DNA from: JACVRW01 sp963746825
Lineage (GTDB): Bacteria > Actinomycetota > Thermoleophilia > Solirubrobacterales > Thermoleophilaceae
NCBI GenBank assembly: GCA_963746825.1
Contig: CAVVCU010000007.1
Location: forward strand, 1-64,000
Direction of reading: 5' to 3'
DNA length: 64,000 nt
Shown here: positions 17,772 through 28,540 of the stretch, piece after piece
Layout: each line of letters opens with the position of its first letter
Position numbering within the stretch: the first letter of the stretch is position 1
The notes under the pieces: model-generated
Seen by the model: the letters and a program-made list of their open reading frames with translations, nothing else
Told to the model about the DNA's origin: nothing
The model's database searches: none
Program-made: the position numbers and the translations under genes

Positions 17772-18551
17772 CTAGGGAGCGCAGCTTTCGCCCGTCAGAT
17801 CGAGGGCAGTCAGGTTCAGCAGCGTTTCACGCTCGGTGCGATTGAGGATCCCCTTCACGTAGACGCGTTGCCCGGGCTGCAGCTTGGCCTTGAAACGCTT
17901 CGCGCTGACCAGCGTCATCGTCAGGTCGCCGGGACGGGCGACCTTGGCAGCGCTGAGTTCCGCGGCGCTCACCGTCTCCTCCTTCGCGGTTGCCGGGTCG
18001 CCGGCGCGCTCGAGCCGCCAGGTCTCGCCGGACCCGGGGGTCAGGCAACCGACCGTCTGTACGTGGGTGAAGTTGGCCACGGTGGTGGCAGTAGCAACAG
18101 CCACCTTGGGCACGATGGTCAGATCGTCGGCGAGACCGCCCGCCGCCAGTTCTGAAGCTCCGGCCGGAAAGGCATTCTCCGCGAGCACATAGGCGACGAT
18201 GTCGACCGCCGTCGCCTCGGACAGGCTTCCAGGATCGCCTCTCGGCATCGTCTCGACGATCAGGCGAACCAACCGCGCCACGGTCTCGTTGTTCCACTTG
18301 GTGCGAAACGGCGTGCCGCCGAGAGCCGGGCCCCGCCCGCCTGCCAGATCGGCGCCGTGACAGCCGGAGCAGCTCGTCTCGAACGTCGCCTTGCCCCGCT
18401 GCGCCTGCGCGGTGGAATACACGCCTTGCCAGATTCTGGGCAGGCCGGCGACCGGCGGCGTCTGGGCCGTTACCGTCGGCGACACCTGCACGATGACCGC
18501 ACAGGCAAGCGCAAGCGCCGCGGCGGTGAGATATCGAGGCATGGAGATCAT
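17772..18551 (-). CDS. Secreted c-type cytochrome
   Basis: A 259-residue periplasmic protein with a signal peptide (cleavage near TVTAQ) and one haem motif, CSGCH, at about residues 62-66, in a typical class I cytochrome c domain (GRGPALGGTPF, VETMPRGDPGSLSE). Residues 160-259 form a beta-rich extension (GQRVYVKGILNRTERET) resembling an OB or DUF-like domain, with a final Cys. The ATG at 18551 overlaps the stop of the cytochrome upstream by 4 nt. An electron carrier for the neighbouring DUF1592/DUF1552 proteins is inferred. Confidence 0.86.
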   Translation of the reverse strand: MISMPRYLTAAALALACAVIVQVSPTVTAQTPPVAGLPRIWQGVYSTAQAQRGKATFETSCSGCHGADLAGGRGPALGGTPFRTKWNNETVARLVRLIVETMPRGDPGSLSEATAVDIVAYVLAENAFPAGASELAAGGLADDLTIVPKVAVATATTVANFTHVQTVGCLTPGSGETWRLERAGDPATAKEETVSAAELSAAKVARPGDLTMTLVSAKRFKAKLQPGQRVYVKGILNRTERETLLNLTALDLTGESCAP

Positions 18552-19003
18552 GGCTGGTCTTTCAGGCGCGGCATCGCCACGCGGTCGAGCGGCGTCATCT
18601 CGGTAAGCTCCTCGGTTCCCGCAGGCATCTTGTTCGCCTTCAGCAGATAGGCCAGGACGTCGCTGTAATCGCGGGGTGAGAGGCTCCGGGCGGCGTTGCC
18701 CGGCATGTTCTTCCGCACGAAGTCCGACAGCTCGCGCAGCGGCGCGCCGCCCCAAGTGGCGATGAAGTCCTCGTCAACGAGCGGCGGCACTTCTTCGATG
18801 GCGTCCCCCAGCAAATCGAAGCGATGACAACTGGCACAGGCGCGCTCGTAGATCGCCTGACCGCGCGTGGCCTGCGCCTCGGTGAAGAGCGCCGGCAAGA
18901 TCGCCTGACCCGCAGGTGACAGCACCGTGGCCGAGGCGGTCGTCAGGGTGCAGACGACGCAGGAGAGCAGCCCAATGGCCACGCGCAGGTAGTGACGCGT
19001 CAC
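18548..19003 (-). CDS. Small secreted c-type cytochrome
   Basis: A 151-residue protein with a signal peptide and one CASCH haem site near residue 56. The distal Met is probably in RKNMPGNAARSL, as in cytochrome c of cbb3 type. It is translationally coupled (ATGA) to the larger cytochrome at 17772-18551. Likely a periplasmic electron-transfer subunit. Confidence 0.88.
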   Translation of the reverse strand: MTRHYLRVAIGLLSCVVCTLTTASATVLSPAGQAILPALFTEAQATRGQAIYERACASCHRFDLLGDAIEEVPPLVDEDFIATWGGAPLRELSDFVRKNMPGNAARSLSPRDYSDVLAYLLKANKMPAGTEELTEMTPLDRVAMPRLKDQP

Positions 19004-19026
19004 CGGCGTTGGCTTCCGGTGATGCG

Positions 19027-20563
19027 TCAGCGCGGCCCGCCGGCCTGCTGACGCTTCCCGCCGAGATCGCGAAGCAGCGCGGATATGGTGGTGTTCTTCA
19101 TGAACTCCGCCATGCCGAGCGGCGTGCGTCCGGCCTTGTCCTTGGCGTCGAGCGGCGCGCCCTTCTCGACCAGGAACCGCACGAGCTGTTCCGAGTCGGC
19201 CGTGTTCGGCCCCTCGTTGTTCTCGCCACTGGATCCGCGGCCCCGCATGGTCGCGGCGTGCAGGGCCGTCTGCCCGAGGTCGTTGTAGGCGTCGATGTCG
19301 AGCCCCTGCTCGAGGCAGATGCGGATGGCCTCGATCGCGTCCTTCTCGGACCCCAGGCTTCCGGGGTTCCGCCAGTTGAGGCCGGCGGCCATCATCATCG
19401 CGTTGGTCCGCGTGGAGTTGGTGAGGAACGGATCGGCGCCGGCCTCGAGCAGCATCCGCATCAAGGTGATGTCGGCGGTCGAGGCCGCCTTCAGGAATGG
19501 CGTCGACCCGGCTGTCAGATTCGGATTGCCGGCCGTGTCGTACTTCGCCGGGATGACACGTCCCGTCAGGCGGGCGTTCGGGTTCGCGCCGCGGGCCAGC
19601 AGGAACCGGACCAGATCGACGCTGTCCAGCTCGCCGCTCGGCTTCGGCGCCGGCCGGTTGTACGAGTACTCGTAGGTGTGCATGTCAACCGCCGCGAAGA
19701 GCGGCGTGCGCCCACCCTTGTCTGCCGCTTCAAGACCTGCGCCGCGCTCGATGAGCAGCCTGGCCAGGTCGTAGTTGCCGTTCAGCGCGGCCAGGATGAA
19801 GGGCGTGAAGCCGTCGGGATCCGGCTGATTGAGATCGACACCGCCCTCGGCCAGCGCGCTCACGGCCGCCACCGCATTCTGGCGCACGGCGAAGTGGAGC
19901 GCGGTCAGCCCACCCTTGGGAAAGTTCGAATGCACACCCTGCTGCGCCACGTCGCCGCCGCGCGGCCGCTGCGGCATGCCGGGCAACACCTTGGAGCGGA
20001 TGTTCATGTCGGCGCCGGCCTTGATCGAGCGCGGCGACAACGGCGCCGTGGTCCTCGGCGGCCGCCCACATCACCGCCGTCTGCCCCTGCCATCCTTCCA
20101 CCTTGTTGACCTGCGCGCCCGCGGCGAGCAGCGCCTGCACGGCGGCGAGATTGCCGGTCCGGGCCGCCGTCATCAGGATCGTCTCCCCTTCGGGCAGGGC
20201 GGTATTCGGATCGGCTCCGGCGGCCAGCAGCAGGCTGACGAGCGGCGCGCTGCCATTGACGGCGGCGAGCGAGAGCGCCGTCACGCCGTAGCGGTTGGCC
20301 GCCTTGACGTCGGCCTTCTTCCCCAGCAGCAGCCTGGCCGTTTCGACGTCGTTGCTGCGCACCGCCCAGTGCAGCGGCGTCGTGCCGTCCACGTCCTGTG
20401 CGTTGACGTCGCTGCCCTGCCGCAGCAGCGCGCGAACCGCCTCACGATCGCCCTGCTGCGCAGCGGCAAGCAGCCGCGTATCGGGCTCCGCGGCGCCGGC
20501 CGTCGCGGCGATCAGCAGCCCGAGCAGCAGTCCCAGCCTCACATGTGCTCCTGACACGGTCAT
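19027..20563 (-). pseudogene. Secreted ankyrin-repeat protein, frameshifted
   Basis: A signal peptide (LGLLLGLLIAATAGAAE) is followed by about ten ankyrin repeats, for example NAQDVDGTTPLHWAVRSND and NQPDPDGFTPFILAALNGN. The frame breaks near 20,026: after ALNW-like repeat VMWAAAEDHGAVVAAL the other frame continues IKAGADMNIRSKVL, and removing one base restores a 511-residue protein. Ankyrin proteins of this kind accompany DUF1592/DUF1552 pairs and cytochromes in Acidobacteriota; role unknown. The ATG at 20563 is 8 bases after the DUF1552 gene. Confidence 0.82.
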
Positions 20564-20571
20564 GATCGCCC

Positions 20572-21897
20572 TCACAGGTCGATGGCGGCGCTGCTGTCGC
20601 CGAACTGTTCCATCTCGCCCCCGAACTTCTGGCCGAACGCCAGCAGCAGGTTCGCCACCGGCGTGCCATCGGGAGACGCGACGTGGCGGTTGCCGTTGAC
20701 GCCGGCCTGGCGGCCCCCCACCACCACGATCGGCAACGACTTGTGGGCGTGCAGGTTCGAGTTGCTCATCCCGCTGCCGTACATCAGCATCGAATGATCG
20801 AGCAGCGAGCCGTCGCCGTCGGGCGTCGCCCGCAGCCTCTCGACGAACTTCGCGAACAGGCTGTAGTGATAGGTCTGCACCCGGGCGTTCCTGGCCATGA
20901 TCAGCGGGTCGTTGCGGTGGTGCGACATCGCGTGGTGCGGATCGGGGGCGCCGAGCTCGGGATAGGAACGCTGACTGAGCTCGCGCGCCATCATGAAGCT
21001 GAAGACACGGGTGATGTCGGTCTGCCACGCCACCGCCAGCAGATCGAACATGACGCCGGCGTGCGCCTCGAACTCCGCCGGGGCGCCGAACGGCGCGTCC
21101 GGCAGCGTGACATCTGCCCGCGCGCTCTGCTCGGACTGTTCGATGCGACGTTCGATCTCGCGTATGTTCTCGAGGTAGTCGTCGAGACGGCTCAGGTCGC
21201 GGCCCTCCAGCTTGGTGCGCAGGCGCGTCACTTCCGAGGCCAGCGAGTCCAGCACGCTCCGCCCGACGCGGCGGCGCATCTCGCGTTGGGCCGTCGTGCC
21301 GGCGCCGCCAAACAGCCGCTCGAACACCACTCGTGGGTTTGTCTCCATCGGCAGCGGGCTGGTCGCCGTCTGCCAGGAAATCGTGTTCAGGTAGGCGCAG
21401 CTCCAGCCGCCGTCGCAGGCGCCGATGAAGCCGGTGAAGTCTTCGGTCGCCACTTCGATCGACGGAAACGGCGTGGTCTGCCCGATCTGCTTGGCGATGA
21501 CCTGGTCGATCGTGATGCCGTTGTAGATGTCGTCACCCTCGGTCTTCTTGCCCTTCACGCCGCTCAGGAAGCAGATCGGTCCCGGCGCATGCAACCCCTC
21601 GCTCGAGGTCGAACCAAGGCCGCTCGTGACCACCACGTTCTCGCGAAATGCCTCCAGCGGCTTCAGGATCGGCGTGAAGTCGAAGTTGCTGCCAGTGGTG
21701 GGCGGCGTCCACTGGTTCATGATCGCTCCGTGTGGCACGTACACGGATCCGAAGCGCTTGATGGGGCGCGCCGGTGTCTGCGCCAGCGCCGTGCCCGCTG
21801 GAACCATCGCATCGAGGAGCGGCAACGCGAGGGTCGCACCGGCGCCCCGCAGGAACGTCCGCCGCGGAATCGACATCTTTGTCAGATACATGGTCAT
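20572..21897 (-). CDS. DUF1552 family secreted protein (Tat-type signal)
   Basis: A 441-residue protein of the DUF1552 family. The N-terminus (PRRTFLRGAGATLALPLLDA) looks like a Tat leader, implying export in folded form. Conserved stretches include YVPHGAIMNQWTP, SSEGLHAPGP and LMYGSGMSNSNLHAHKSLP. The family is related in layout to sulfatase/alkaline-phosphatase-like DUF1501 proteins and is nearly always encoded next to a DUF1592 cytochrome, as here. Biochemical function is not established. The ATG overlaps the DUF1592 stop by 4 nt. Confidence 0.88.
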   Translation of the reverse strand: MTMYLTKMSIPRRTFLRGAGATLALPLLDAMVPAGTALAQTPARPIKRFGSVYVPHGAIMNQWTPPTTGSNFDFTPILKPLEAFRENVVVTSGLGSTSSEGLHAPGPICFLSGVKGKKTEGDDIYNGITIDQVIAKQIGQTTPFPSIEVATEDFTGFIGACDGGWSCAYLNTISWQTATSPLPMETNPRVVFERLFGGAGTTAQREMRRRVGRSVLDSLASEVTRLRTKLEGRDLSRLDDYLENIREIERRIEQSEQSARADVTLPDAPFGAPAEFEAHAGVMFDLLAVAWQTDITRVFSFMMARELSQRSYPELGAPDPHHAMSHHRNDPLIMARNARVQTYHYSLFAKFVERLRATPDGDGSLLDHSMLMYGSGMSNSNLHAHKSLPIVVVGGRQAGVNGNRHVASPDGTPVANLLLAFGQKFGGEMEQFGDSSAAIDL

Positions 21898-24416
21898 TCT
21901 CCTGCGCGAGACGGGCCGCCCTGGCCCGACACCCCAGACGTGGACGCTCGCTGAGCATCCGATTGCGGCTTCGCCCGCATCAGAAACGGTGCGCTCCTCA
22001 CGACCCCAAGAATCAACGACGAGAACCGGTAGTCCTGCGGCCCGGCGGTCCGGACAATCTTCCGTACCGCCGGCATGTCCTGCGCGGTCAGGCCGCGCCC
22101 GAGCGCATAGGTCAGCAGCTTCTCGGTGACCGTCGTCACGAACAGCTCCGGGCGCTCCAGGATACGGCGGCGGAGTGCCGCCGGTCCGGTGATCGTCGTC
22201 CCGTCGGCCATCTCCACGGTGGCGTCGATGCGCCCGCCCGCGTCGCGGCTGCGCCACGCCCCGACGGCGTCGAATTGCTCCAGGGCGAACCCCAGCGGGT
22301 CCATCAGCTTGTGGCAGCCGGCGCACGCCGGGTTGCGGCGGTGCTCCTCCATCTGCGCGCGCATGGACAGCGGCGTTTCCCGTTCGCTGTTCTCCTTTAG
22401 CGGCGGCACGTCGTCGGGCGGCGATGGTGGCGGCGTGCCGAGCACGTTCTCCAGGATCCACTTGCCGCGGCGCACGGGCGACGTCCGGTCGGCGTTCGAG
22501 GTCACGGTGAGGATGCTGCCGTGGCCGAGCAGGCCGCGGCGTTCATCCTGCGTGACCGGCACCCGGCGGAAATGCGTGCCGTAGACGTTGGGCATGCCGT
22601 AGTGCCTGGCCAGGCGCTCGTTGACGAAGGTGTAGTCGGCGGTCAGGAGTTCCGCCACCGGCCGATCCCCGCGCATGACGCTTGCGAACAGCATCTCGGT
22701 CTCGCGCCGGAACGACTGCCGCAAGTCGTCGTCGAAGTCGGGGAACTCGTCCACGAACGGCGTCACGTTGCGGAGGTTGCGGAGATACAGCCACTGCGAG
22801 GCGAAGTTCGCGACCAGCGCCTGCGCGCGCGAATCCGACAGCATGCGCCGGGTCTGTTGCGCCAGCACCGCGGGCTGGCGGAGACGGCCCTGCCGCGCCA
22901 CTTCCAGCAGCTCGTCGTCGGGAATGCTGCTCCACAGGAAGAAGGAGAGCCGCGACGCCAGCTCGATGTCGCTCACCGGGTGCACACTGCCGGCCGGGGC
23001 GCTGGCGGGATCCTGCTCGAACCGGAACACGAACTCGGTGCTGGTCAGAAGACGCGTGATCGCCCGCTGGATCCCGGTCTCGAAGCTGCCGTCCTCACGT
23101 CCGGCCTCGTAGAACGTCATCAACGTCTTGACGTCGGCTTCGTTGGGCGTCCGGCGGTAGGCGCGGCGCGCCAGCCTGGTCATGATGGCCCTGGCACACG
23201 CCGCTTCCTGCTGCCGATCCGCCGCTGCGGCCCGACCCGGCTCGCGGCTGACAGCGGTTCCGCAGGTGAAGATCGTGCGCCGGCTGGGCGTGTCGCCAGG
23301 CCCAGTGACGTTGTACGGGCCGACGATCGTCACGGTGTCCACCTTCGGGATGCCGTAGGTGTCAACGCCGTCGGCCTGGTTCAGGAATGGCCGCAGCTTG
23401 AGCGGCTCCTGCGCGGCAGTCTTCGCGGCGAAGGTGACGCCGATGACGTGCGGCCCGGCCGCGATCGGCACCCGCACCTGAAGCCGGCGGTCGAGCTCCG
23501 GCATCATCGCGGCGTTCGCCCGGTCGTCGAACGTGATCTTGAAGTCCTCGGGCGTGCCGATGGTTGCCGTGTGCACGCGCCGTCCATCCACGAGAATCTC
23601 GAGCTGATGCGTGTGCTCCATCCCGCGAAGCCGGCCGGCGTTGTTCCGCCACAGGGTCGGCTTGATGACGTATTCCGCGTCCACCGGGAACGTGTTGCGA
23701 ATGACGATCCCGCCGCGTGTGCCGAGGGGCAGTCCCTCCACGTGATTGGCCTGGACCGTATCCGCCCGCGCCCGGTAGGTGGTCTCCGCCGGCACGACCT
23801 CGATGTCGCCCACGGCCATCGCCGACAGTTCGATCGCCGCGGACAGATACCGCTCCATCAGCACCGGCGAGACGTTCAGCACGTCGGCGTTGTTGTCGAA
23901 GCCCGCGCTGGAATCGTCCGGCGGCAGCAACGAGGTCACGTCCACGTCGAGCGACAGCAGGTCGCGGATCGCGTTGGCGTACTCGGCGCGGTTCAGCCGG
24001 TGCAGCAGCGGACGGCCGGGGTTGGGCCGCGCCGCCGCAGCCCGGTCGAGGTCGGCGGTCAGGAACGACACGAGGGCATCGGTAGCCGGTCGCGACGGAC
24101 GAGGCAGGCCGGGCGGCGGCATCATGCCGGCGTTGACCTTGCGGACGACCGACTCCCAGACGCCCGCGTGCGCCGGCACCTGCGTCAGGTCCAGGTTCTG
24201 GAGGCTCAGCCCCGCCGTCTTCAGCCGGTCGTTGTGGCAGCTGATGCAGTACCGATCGAGGAGCGCGCGGCTGGCCGGCGCGTCCGCCTTCGCCTCAGCC
24301 GTGGGCGCGCTGGCGCGCACAGCCTGCGGACCGGCCGCATGGGGAACCGACGCGGCCGCCAGCGCCCAGGCGAGCGCCGCTCCGATGAGCGTCCTGCGGC
24401 GAATCGATCTCCCCAT
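21894..24416 (-). CDS. DUF1592-family two-haem cytochrome-like protein
   Basis: An 840-residue exported protein. After a signal peptide, the PSCyt1-like haem site CISCH appears near residue 57 and is followed by DUF1587, DUF1595, DUF1592, DUF1588 and DUF1585 regions in the usual order. A second haem motif, CAGCH, lies in the DUF1588 region (about residue 700), followed by KLMDPLGFALEQFD. LHRLNRAEYANAIRDLL is the family hallmark. These giant proteins of Acidobacteriota and Planctomycetota are thought to be surface redox proteins, but no reaction is known. It heads the DUF1592-DUF1552-ankyrin-cytochrome gene set. Confidence 0.92.
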   Translation of the reverse strand: MGRSIRRRTLIGAALAWALAAASVPHAAGPQAVRASAPTAEAKADAPASRALLDRYCISCHNDRLKTAGLSLQNLDLTQVPAHAGVWESVVRKVNAGMMPPPGLPRPSRPATDALVSFLTADLDRAAAARPNPGRPLLHRLNRAEYANAIRDLLSLDVDVTSLLPPDDSSAGFDNNADVLNVSPVLMERYLSAAIELSAMAVGDIEVVPAETTYRARADTVQANHVEGLPLGTRGGIVIRNTFPVDAEYVIKPTLWRNNAGRLRGMEHTHQLEILVDGRRVHTATIGTPEDFKITFDDRANAAMMPELDRRLQVRVPIAAGPHVIGVTFAAKTAAQEPLKLRPFLNQADGVDTYGIPKVDTVTIVGPYNVTGPGDTPSRRTIFTCGTAVSREPGRAAAADRQQEAACARAIMTRLARRAYRRTPNEADVKTLMTFYEAGREDGSFETGIQRAITRLLTSTEFVFRFEQDPASAPAGSVHPVSDIELASRLSFFLWSSIPDDELLEVARQGRLRQPAVLAQQTRRMLSDSRAQALVANFASQWLYLRNLRNVTPFVDEFPDFDDDLRQSFRRETEMLFASVMRGDRPVAELLTADYTFVNERLARHYGMPNVYGTHFRRVPVTQDERRGLLGHGSILTVTSNADRTSPVRRGKWILENVLGTPPPSPPDDVPPLKENSERETPLSMRAQMEEHRRNPACAGCHKLMDPLGFALEQFDAVGAWRSRDAGGRIDATVEMADGTTITGPAALRRRILERPELFVTTVTEKLLTYALGRGLTAQDMPAVRKIVRTAGPQDYRFSSLILGVVRSAPFLMRAKPQSDAQRASTSGVSGQGGPSRAGE

Positions 24417-24539
24417 GCCTCCTACCTATATAAGGCCAATCAGCGGCCAAGTCCTGAAAGTTCCCTTAGAAAAGGCCGATGATCCGGCGATCTTGGCCGG
24501 TTTCCCTTATCGGCCCTCGCCAGGTTCTCACTCCCTCAC

Positions 24540-27534
24540 TCAAAAGTCGAACTGGACACTGATCTTCATCAGGCGGGCCTGGAGGATCGAAAGCGGCTGC
24601 TGCCAGCTGGCGAAGTTGTTGTTCAACGTCAGCGAGGTGTTGGCGTTGAGCGCATTGAAGAGATCCAGGCTGATCGCGGTTCGGGTCTTGGCCACCCGGA
24701 GCACCTTGGCGAACCGCAGGTCGATCTGGTTCAGCCGATCGCCGTACATCGTCCCCTGCTGCACCAGCGCCACGTTGATGTTCTGCTGGTTGCCCGAGAG
24801 AGGGCGCCCGAGCGACGGCAGGACCTGGGCATTGGGCGCCGGGTAGGTCGCCAGGACATTGGGACCCGGAACGCTCTGGAACGTGCCGCTCAGTTGGACA
24901 CCAATGGTCGGGACGGTGTACGTGCCCAGGAACTTGACCTGCGTCAGCATGCCCGTGCTGTTGTGGCAGAAGCGACGGCTCGGGTTGTCGAGCTTGGGCG
25001 CGACGTCACAGTTGTCGGTCGTGGTGGCGCCCGAGCTCATTCCACCCTGCAGCAGCAGACCGTTCTGCATCCGCGCGTTGACGGTCAGATCGACACCGTT
25101 CCAGTGTTCGGTCTGCTTGCCGTAGTCGCTCGCCAGCGTGAAGTAGCTGTCGATCTGCCCGGCCTTGTTCGGGTTGAGGTCGAAGAGATCCTCGATCAGG
25201 TAGCCGCCGCCTTCAGGCAACCGCTCGTCGCGCGGAGCCCTGATGCTGAACGGCGAATAGTCGGTCGGCGCAACCGCCACGTTGTCGGTCACGGTGAAGT
25301 TGCCGTACCAGCGGCGGAAGTAGCCGACGTCGACCGACACGCGCGGCACCACTTCGTGCTGGACGCTGCCCGAGAACTCCCAGTTGTAGGGGCGGCGGCC
25401 GAAGCCGTTGATGGTCCGCGGATCGTACCGGACACCTGGAACGGCGCTGCCGAAGTTGACGTTGGAAACGATGCCGCAGACGTCCCCGGTTCGCAGGTTG
25501 CCGGCCTGCGTCGGGCCCTGGGCCACCGGATTCCGCAGGTCACAGTCCGGGAAGAAGTCGCCGTCCACGTCGTTCCACGCCCGCGTGACCATGTTGACCA
25601 GGCGGCCGATGGGATCGGCCTGATCGCCGTAGATCCCCTGGAGCCCCTGCGCCACCATGTACTTGTTCAGGCTGGTCTTCAACGCCGTCTTGCCGTTGCC
25701 GAACAGGTCGTAGACCGCGCTCATGCGGGGCGACAGATCGTTCCAGTTGACGAAATCGGCCTTCGGGAACGAGAGGTTGCGGTTCGGCACCAGCGGTCCG
25801 GGACCGACCGACGACTCCGGGAAGAAGATCGAGAAGTGGTCGAACCGGACGCCGCCGTTGAACGTCCACCGGCCGATCGTCCAGCGGTCCTGCGCGTAGA
25901 CCCCGAGATTGGCGCCGATGTTCTCGCGGTTGCTGTACGGCGTGGCGTACTGCGTGATCAGGTTGGGTGTGGTGACGCCATTGACGGTGTTGAAGCGGTA
26001 GGTGTAGCCGACCTTCGCGGGCGAATCGTAGGTCGCGACGCGGCCCCCGAACACGTCGTTGACGCCGAACTTGAACGAATGCGCGCCGGTGACGAACGTG
26101 AGCGAGCCCTGGACGTTGGACGGGGACGTGGTGTTGGCGATGTACGGTTGCGTAGCGACAGCGGTGCCAACGCCGCGATAGAGGAGCCCGGACGACTGCT
26201 CGGTCACCGGAATCAGGGTTTCGAAGACGTCGCCAGGCGACGGTTTCCGCACCACGAAGCGCTCGCCGCGGTGTGACGCGCTCGCCTCGAGCAGCAGCCG
26301 GCTGGTCAGCGGTGACGACCAGCTCAGCGCCGACATGCTGACGATCGGGAAGTTGTAGGTGCTGGCCGCTTCCGGCGCCGTGGTCGCCAGTTGCCGCTTG
26401 CACCAGCAGCGCCATTGGTTGTCGTAGAACACGCTGATCTTGTTCTTCTGGTTCGCCTGAAGGGTCAGCCGCGTGTTGATCGCCTGCTGCGTCAGCGAGT
26501 AGATGCCGCGGGAATCGGGATCCGGGTCGTAGGTCCAGGCGTTGGGGTTCCCCGCGTTGCGGTTGTTGACCACGCCGGCAACCGTGTTCTTGTTGGCCAC
26601 CCAGCGGGCCGACGAGTAGAACCACAGGCGGTCACGGATGATCGGGCCCGCCCACCGACGGGTTGACGTCGTAGTTCAGCTTGATCGAGTCCGGCGCACG
26701 CAGGCCTGCGGCCTTCAGTTCGTCAGTGTAGTTGTCGGACTGAAAGGCGTCGTTGACGGCAGTAGCGAAGAGACTCCCGGTCATGGTGTTGCCGCCCTGC
26801 CGCGGAACGAGGTTCACCCGCACCCCGCCGGTTTCCATTTCAGCGCCGCCCGCCGCGTAGTCGACGGTCATCTCCTGCGTGCTGCCCATGTTCGGCAGGA
26901 AGTTGCTGGCGTTCCCGGTGGTCTCGATATTCGCCGACGGCAGGCCGTCGATCAGGATGCGTTGGTCGCCTGCACGACCGCCGTGAATCGAGAGCGAGGT
27001 CGTGGTGCCAGCAAGACTGTTCGTGCCACCGACGTCCTGCGCCGTCGAGACCGACATCCCCGGGATGAGCACAGCGGTGGTGAACTGCGTGCGCGACGTC
27101 GGAATGGCGTCGAGCACTTCTTGCGGCAGTACTCGCTGCTGTCTCGCATTCTGGATGTCGACGACCGGTGACTCGCCCGATACCACGACCGTCTCTTCGA
27201 GCGAGCCGACCGCGAGTTCCGCATTCACGGTGGCGGAGAACGATCCCGTCAGCTCGATGCCGTCACGCCGGAAGGTGTTGAAACCAGGCAGAGCGAAACT
27301 GACCGAGTAGACTCCCGGTCGCAGCTGCTCGACGCGATACTGGCCCGAACCGTCGCTGACGACCGACCTGACTTTCTCGATGAGCGCCGGACTGGACGCC
27401 TCGACAACGACGCCAGGCAACACGGAACCCGACGAGTCCCGGACCACGCCCGTAATCGACGCCTGGGCGTAGGCGCCGGACGCTCCAAGACAAACCGCCA
27501 GAAGCGCCAGACCGGCGCGCGTGAGCAGCCCCAT
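24540..27534 (-). pseudogene. TonB-dependent receptor with carboxypeptidase-regulatory domain (Oar-like), frameshifted
   Basis: A large outer-membrane receptor of about 997 residues if one base is removed near 26,648. The first frame (from ATG 27534, with GGAGG upstream) has a signal peptide, a CarboxypepD_reg domain (ASITGVVRDSSGSVLPGVVV), and a plug (IDGLPSANIETTGN). It stops after NPSVGGP, where an extra C in a GGGCCC run breaks the frame; the second frame resumes in the barrel and ends in a C-terminal strand with terminal Phe (KISVQFDF), as expected for BamA targeting. Such receptors import glycans or peptides in Acidobacteriota. Confidence 0.88.
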
Positions 27535-27736
27535 CAAGTCCTCCAGTCCCTTCCTGCGCTCGGGTCGTCTCAAGACCTGCGGCAGCCTGGCCGCTTGCGG
27601 GCGGCCGTCAATCGTTTGCTGATTCGCTTCAACTTCGCCCCTGCCGCCGGCGCAAAAGCAGCCGGTTCGACGCCAGCTGCATAAGAGCCGTGCAGAAATA
27701 CCCCAAATGGGCTGTTAGAGTCCTGAGGAATCGACG

Positions 27737-27814
27737 ATGGAACCCGGAAAGATTGCCGAGAGATCGCACACCGCGCTAAGAAAGCTCAAATACTTCCGCA
27801 AGACCGCCGATTGA
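27737..27814 (+). CDS. Possible small basic protein
   Basis: A 25-codon reading frame with a plausible ribosome site (TGAGGA, 7 nt before ATG). The product is Lys/Arg-rich with an amphipathic helix (TALRKLKYFRKT). It lies alone on the plus strand upstream of the divergent receptor gene. There is no homology evidence and chance is quite possible. Confidence 0.2.
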   Translation: MEPGKIAERSHTALRKLKYFRKTAD

Positions 27815-27847
27815 GCCGCGGTCGCTGCCCGGTCCCGCCCCGACGTC

Positions 27848-28540
27848 TCACTTCTGGGACGACGGCCCGCTGGACCTGAGGCGCGAGCCATTTGAGCGCG
27901 CGCGCGCCGCCAGCGGAAGCGCAGAGACGAGGCCGAGCCACACCCAGTTGAAGCTCGAAGGTGCGCTCTCCCGCAGCTCGAACGACACCGTCAGCCGGCG
28001 CTGATGGAAATCCCGCTCCTGCCCCGTCACCGCGACCCGATTGCTCTCGGGTACGAGAGCGTTGGCCAGGAAGACGGTGTCGGCCGCCGTGCGGTCGTTG
28101 CGAAAGAACAGCCGGTGCGCGCCTGGACTCAAGGACGGCAGAGCGGCCTCGATCTCGAGCGCGATCGCCGCCTCGCCGCTGCGAAGGGCGACGACGCTCG
28201 GAAAACGAGCGCCGGTCAGACGCAAACGGAGTGCAACCGAGTCGTCGACGCGAAGAGCCACACGGCCCAGCACGCGTGCCGCATGAGCCTGTTGCTCGGC
28301 CTCTGATAGCCGCAAGTCCCCGTCCTCGTCGATCTCGGCGACGAAGGCCTCGGCGATTTCGATTCCCGGCGTCAGGCTGATTTCCAGGCGCACCCGATCC
28401 GGCTCAACCGCGACGCGGGCCGCTTGCAACAGTTCATCGCGGCGGTGCGCGAACAGGCTGGCGCCCATCGCGACACACAGCATGGCGATCAACCCGGCGA
28501 TGGCGCCTCTACCGGCGAGCGAACCTGGCACCGTAGTCAT
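27848..28540 (-). CDS. Periplasmic HupE/UreJ-type N-terminal domain protein
   Basis: A 230-residue protein. An N-terminal hydrophobic segment exports a beta-sandwich region with an EF-hand-like loop (DEDGDLRLSEAEQ, about residues 71-83). The sequence pattern (HRRDELLQAARVAVEPDRV, GAHRLFFRNDRTAADTVFLANALVPESNRVAV) matches the periplasmic part of HupE/UreJ-like proteins that sit beside DUF3500 genes, but the multi-helix membrane half is absent. A C-terminal hydrophobic stretch (WVWLGLVSALPLA) may anchor it. It overlaps the DUF3500 3' end by 32 nt. Confidence 0.65.
   Translation of the reverse strand: MTTVPGSLAGRGAIAGLIAMLCVAMGASLFAHRRDELLQAARVAVEPDRVRLEISLTPGIEIAEAFVAEIDEDGDLRLSEAEQQAHAARVLGRVALRVDDSVALRLRLTGARFPSVVALRSGEAAIALEIEAALPSLSPGAHRLFFRNDRTAADTVFLANALVPESNRVAVTGQERDFHQRRLTVSFELRESAPSSFNWVWLGLVSALPLAARARSNGSRLRSSGPSSQK

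Noticed and set aside
24417..24539. TATATA box upstream of the DUF1592 gene as a promoter
   Set aside because: It lies only about a dozen bases before the start and ribosome site, leaving no room for a transcribed leader, and has no -35 partner.
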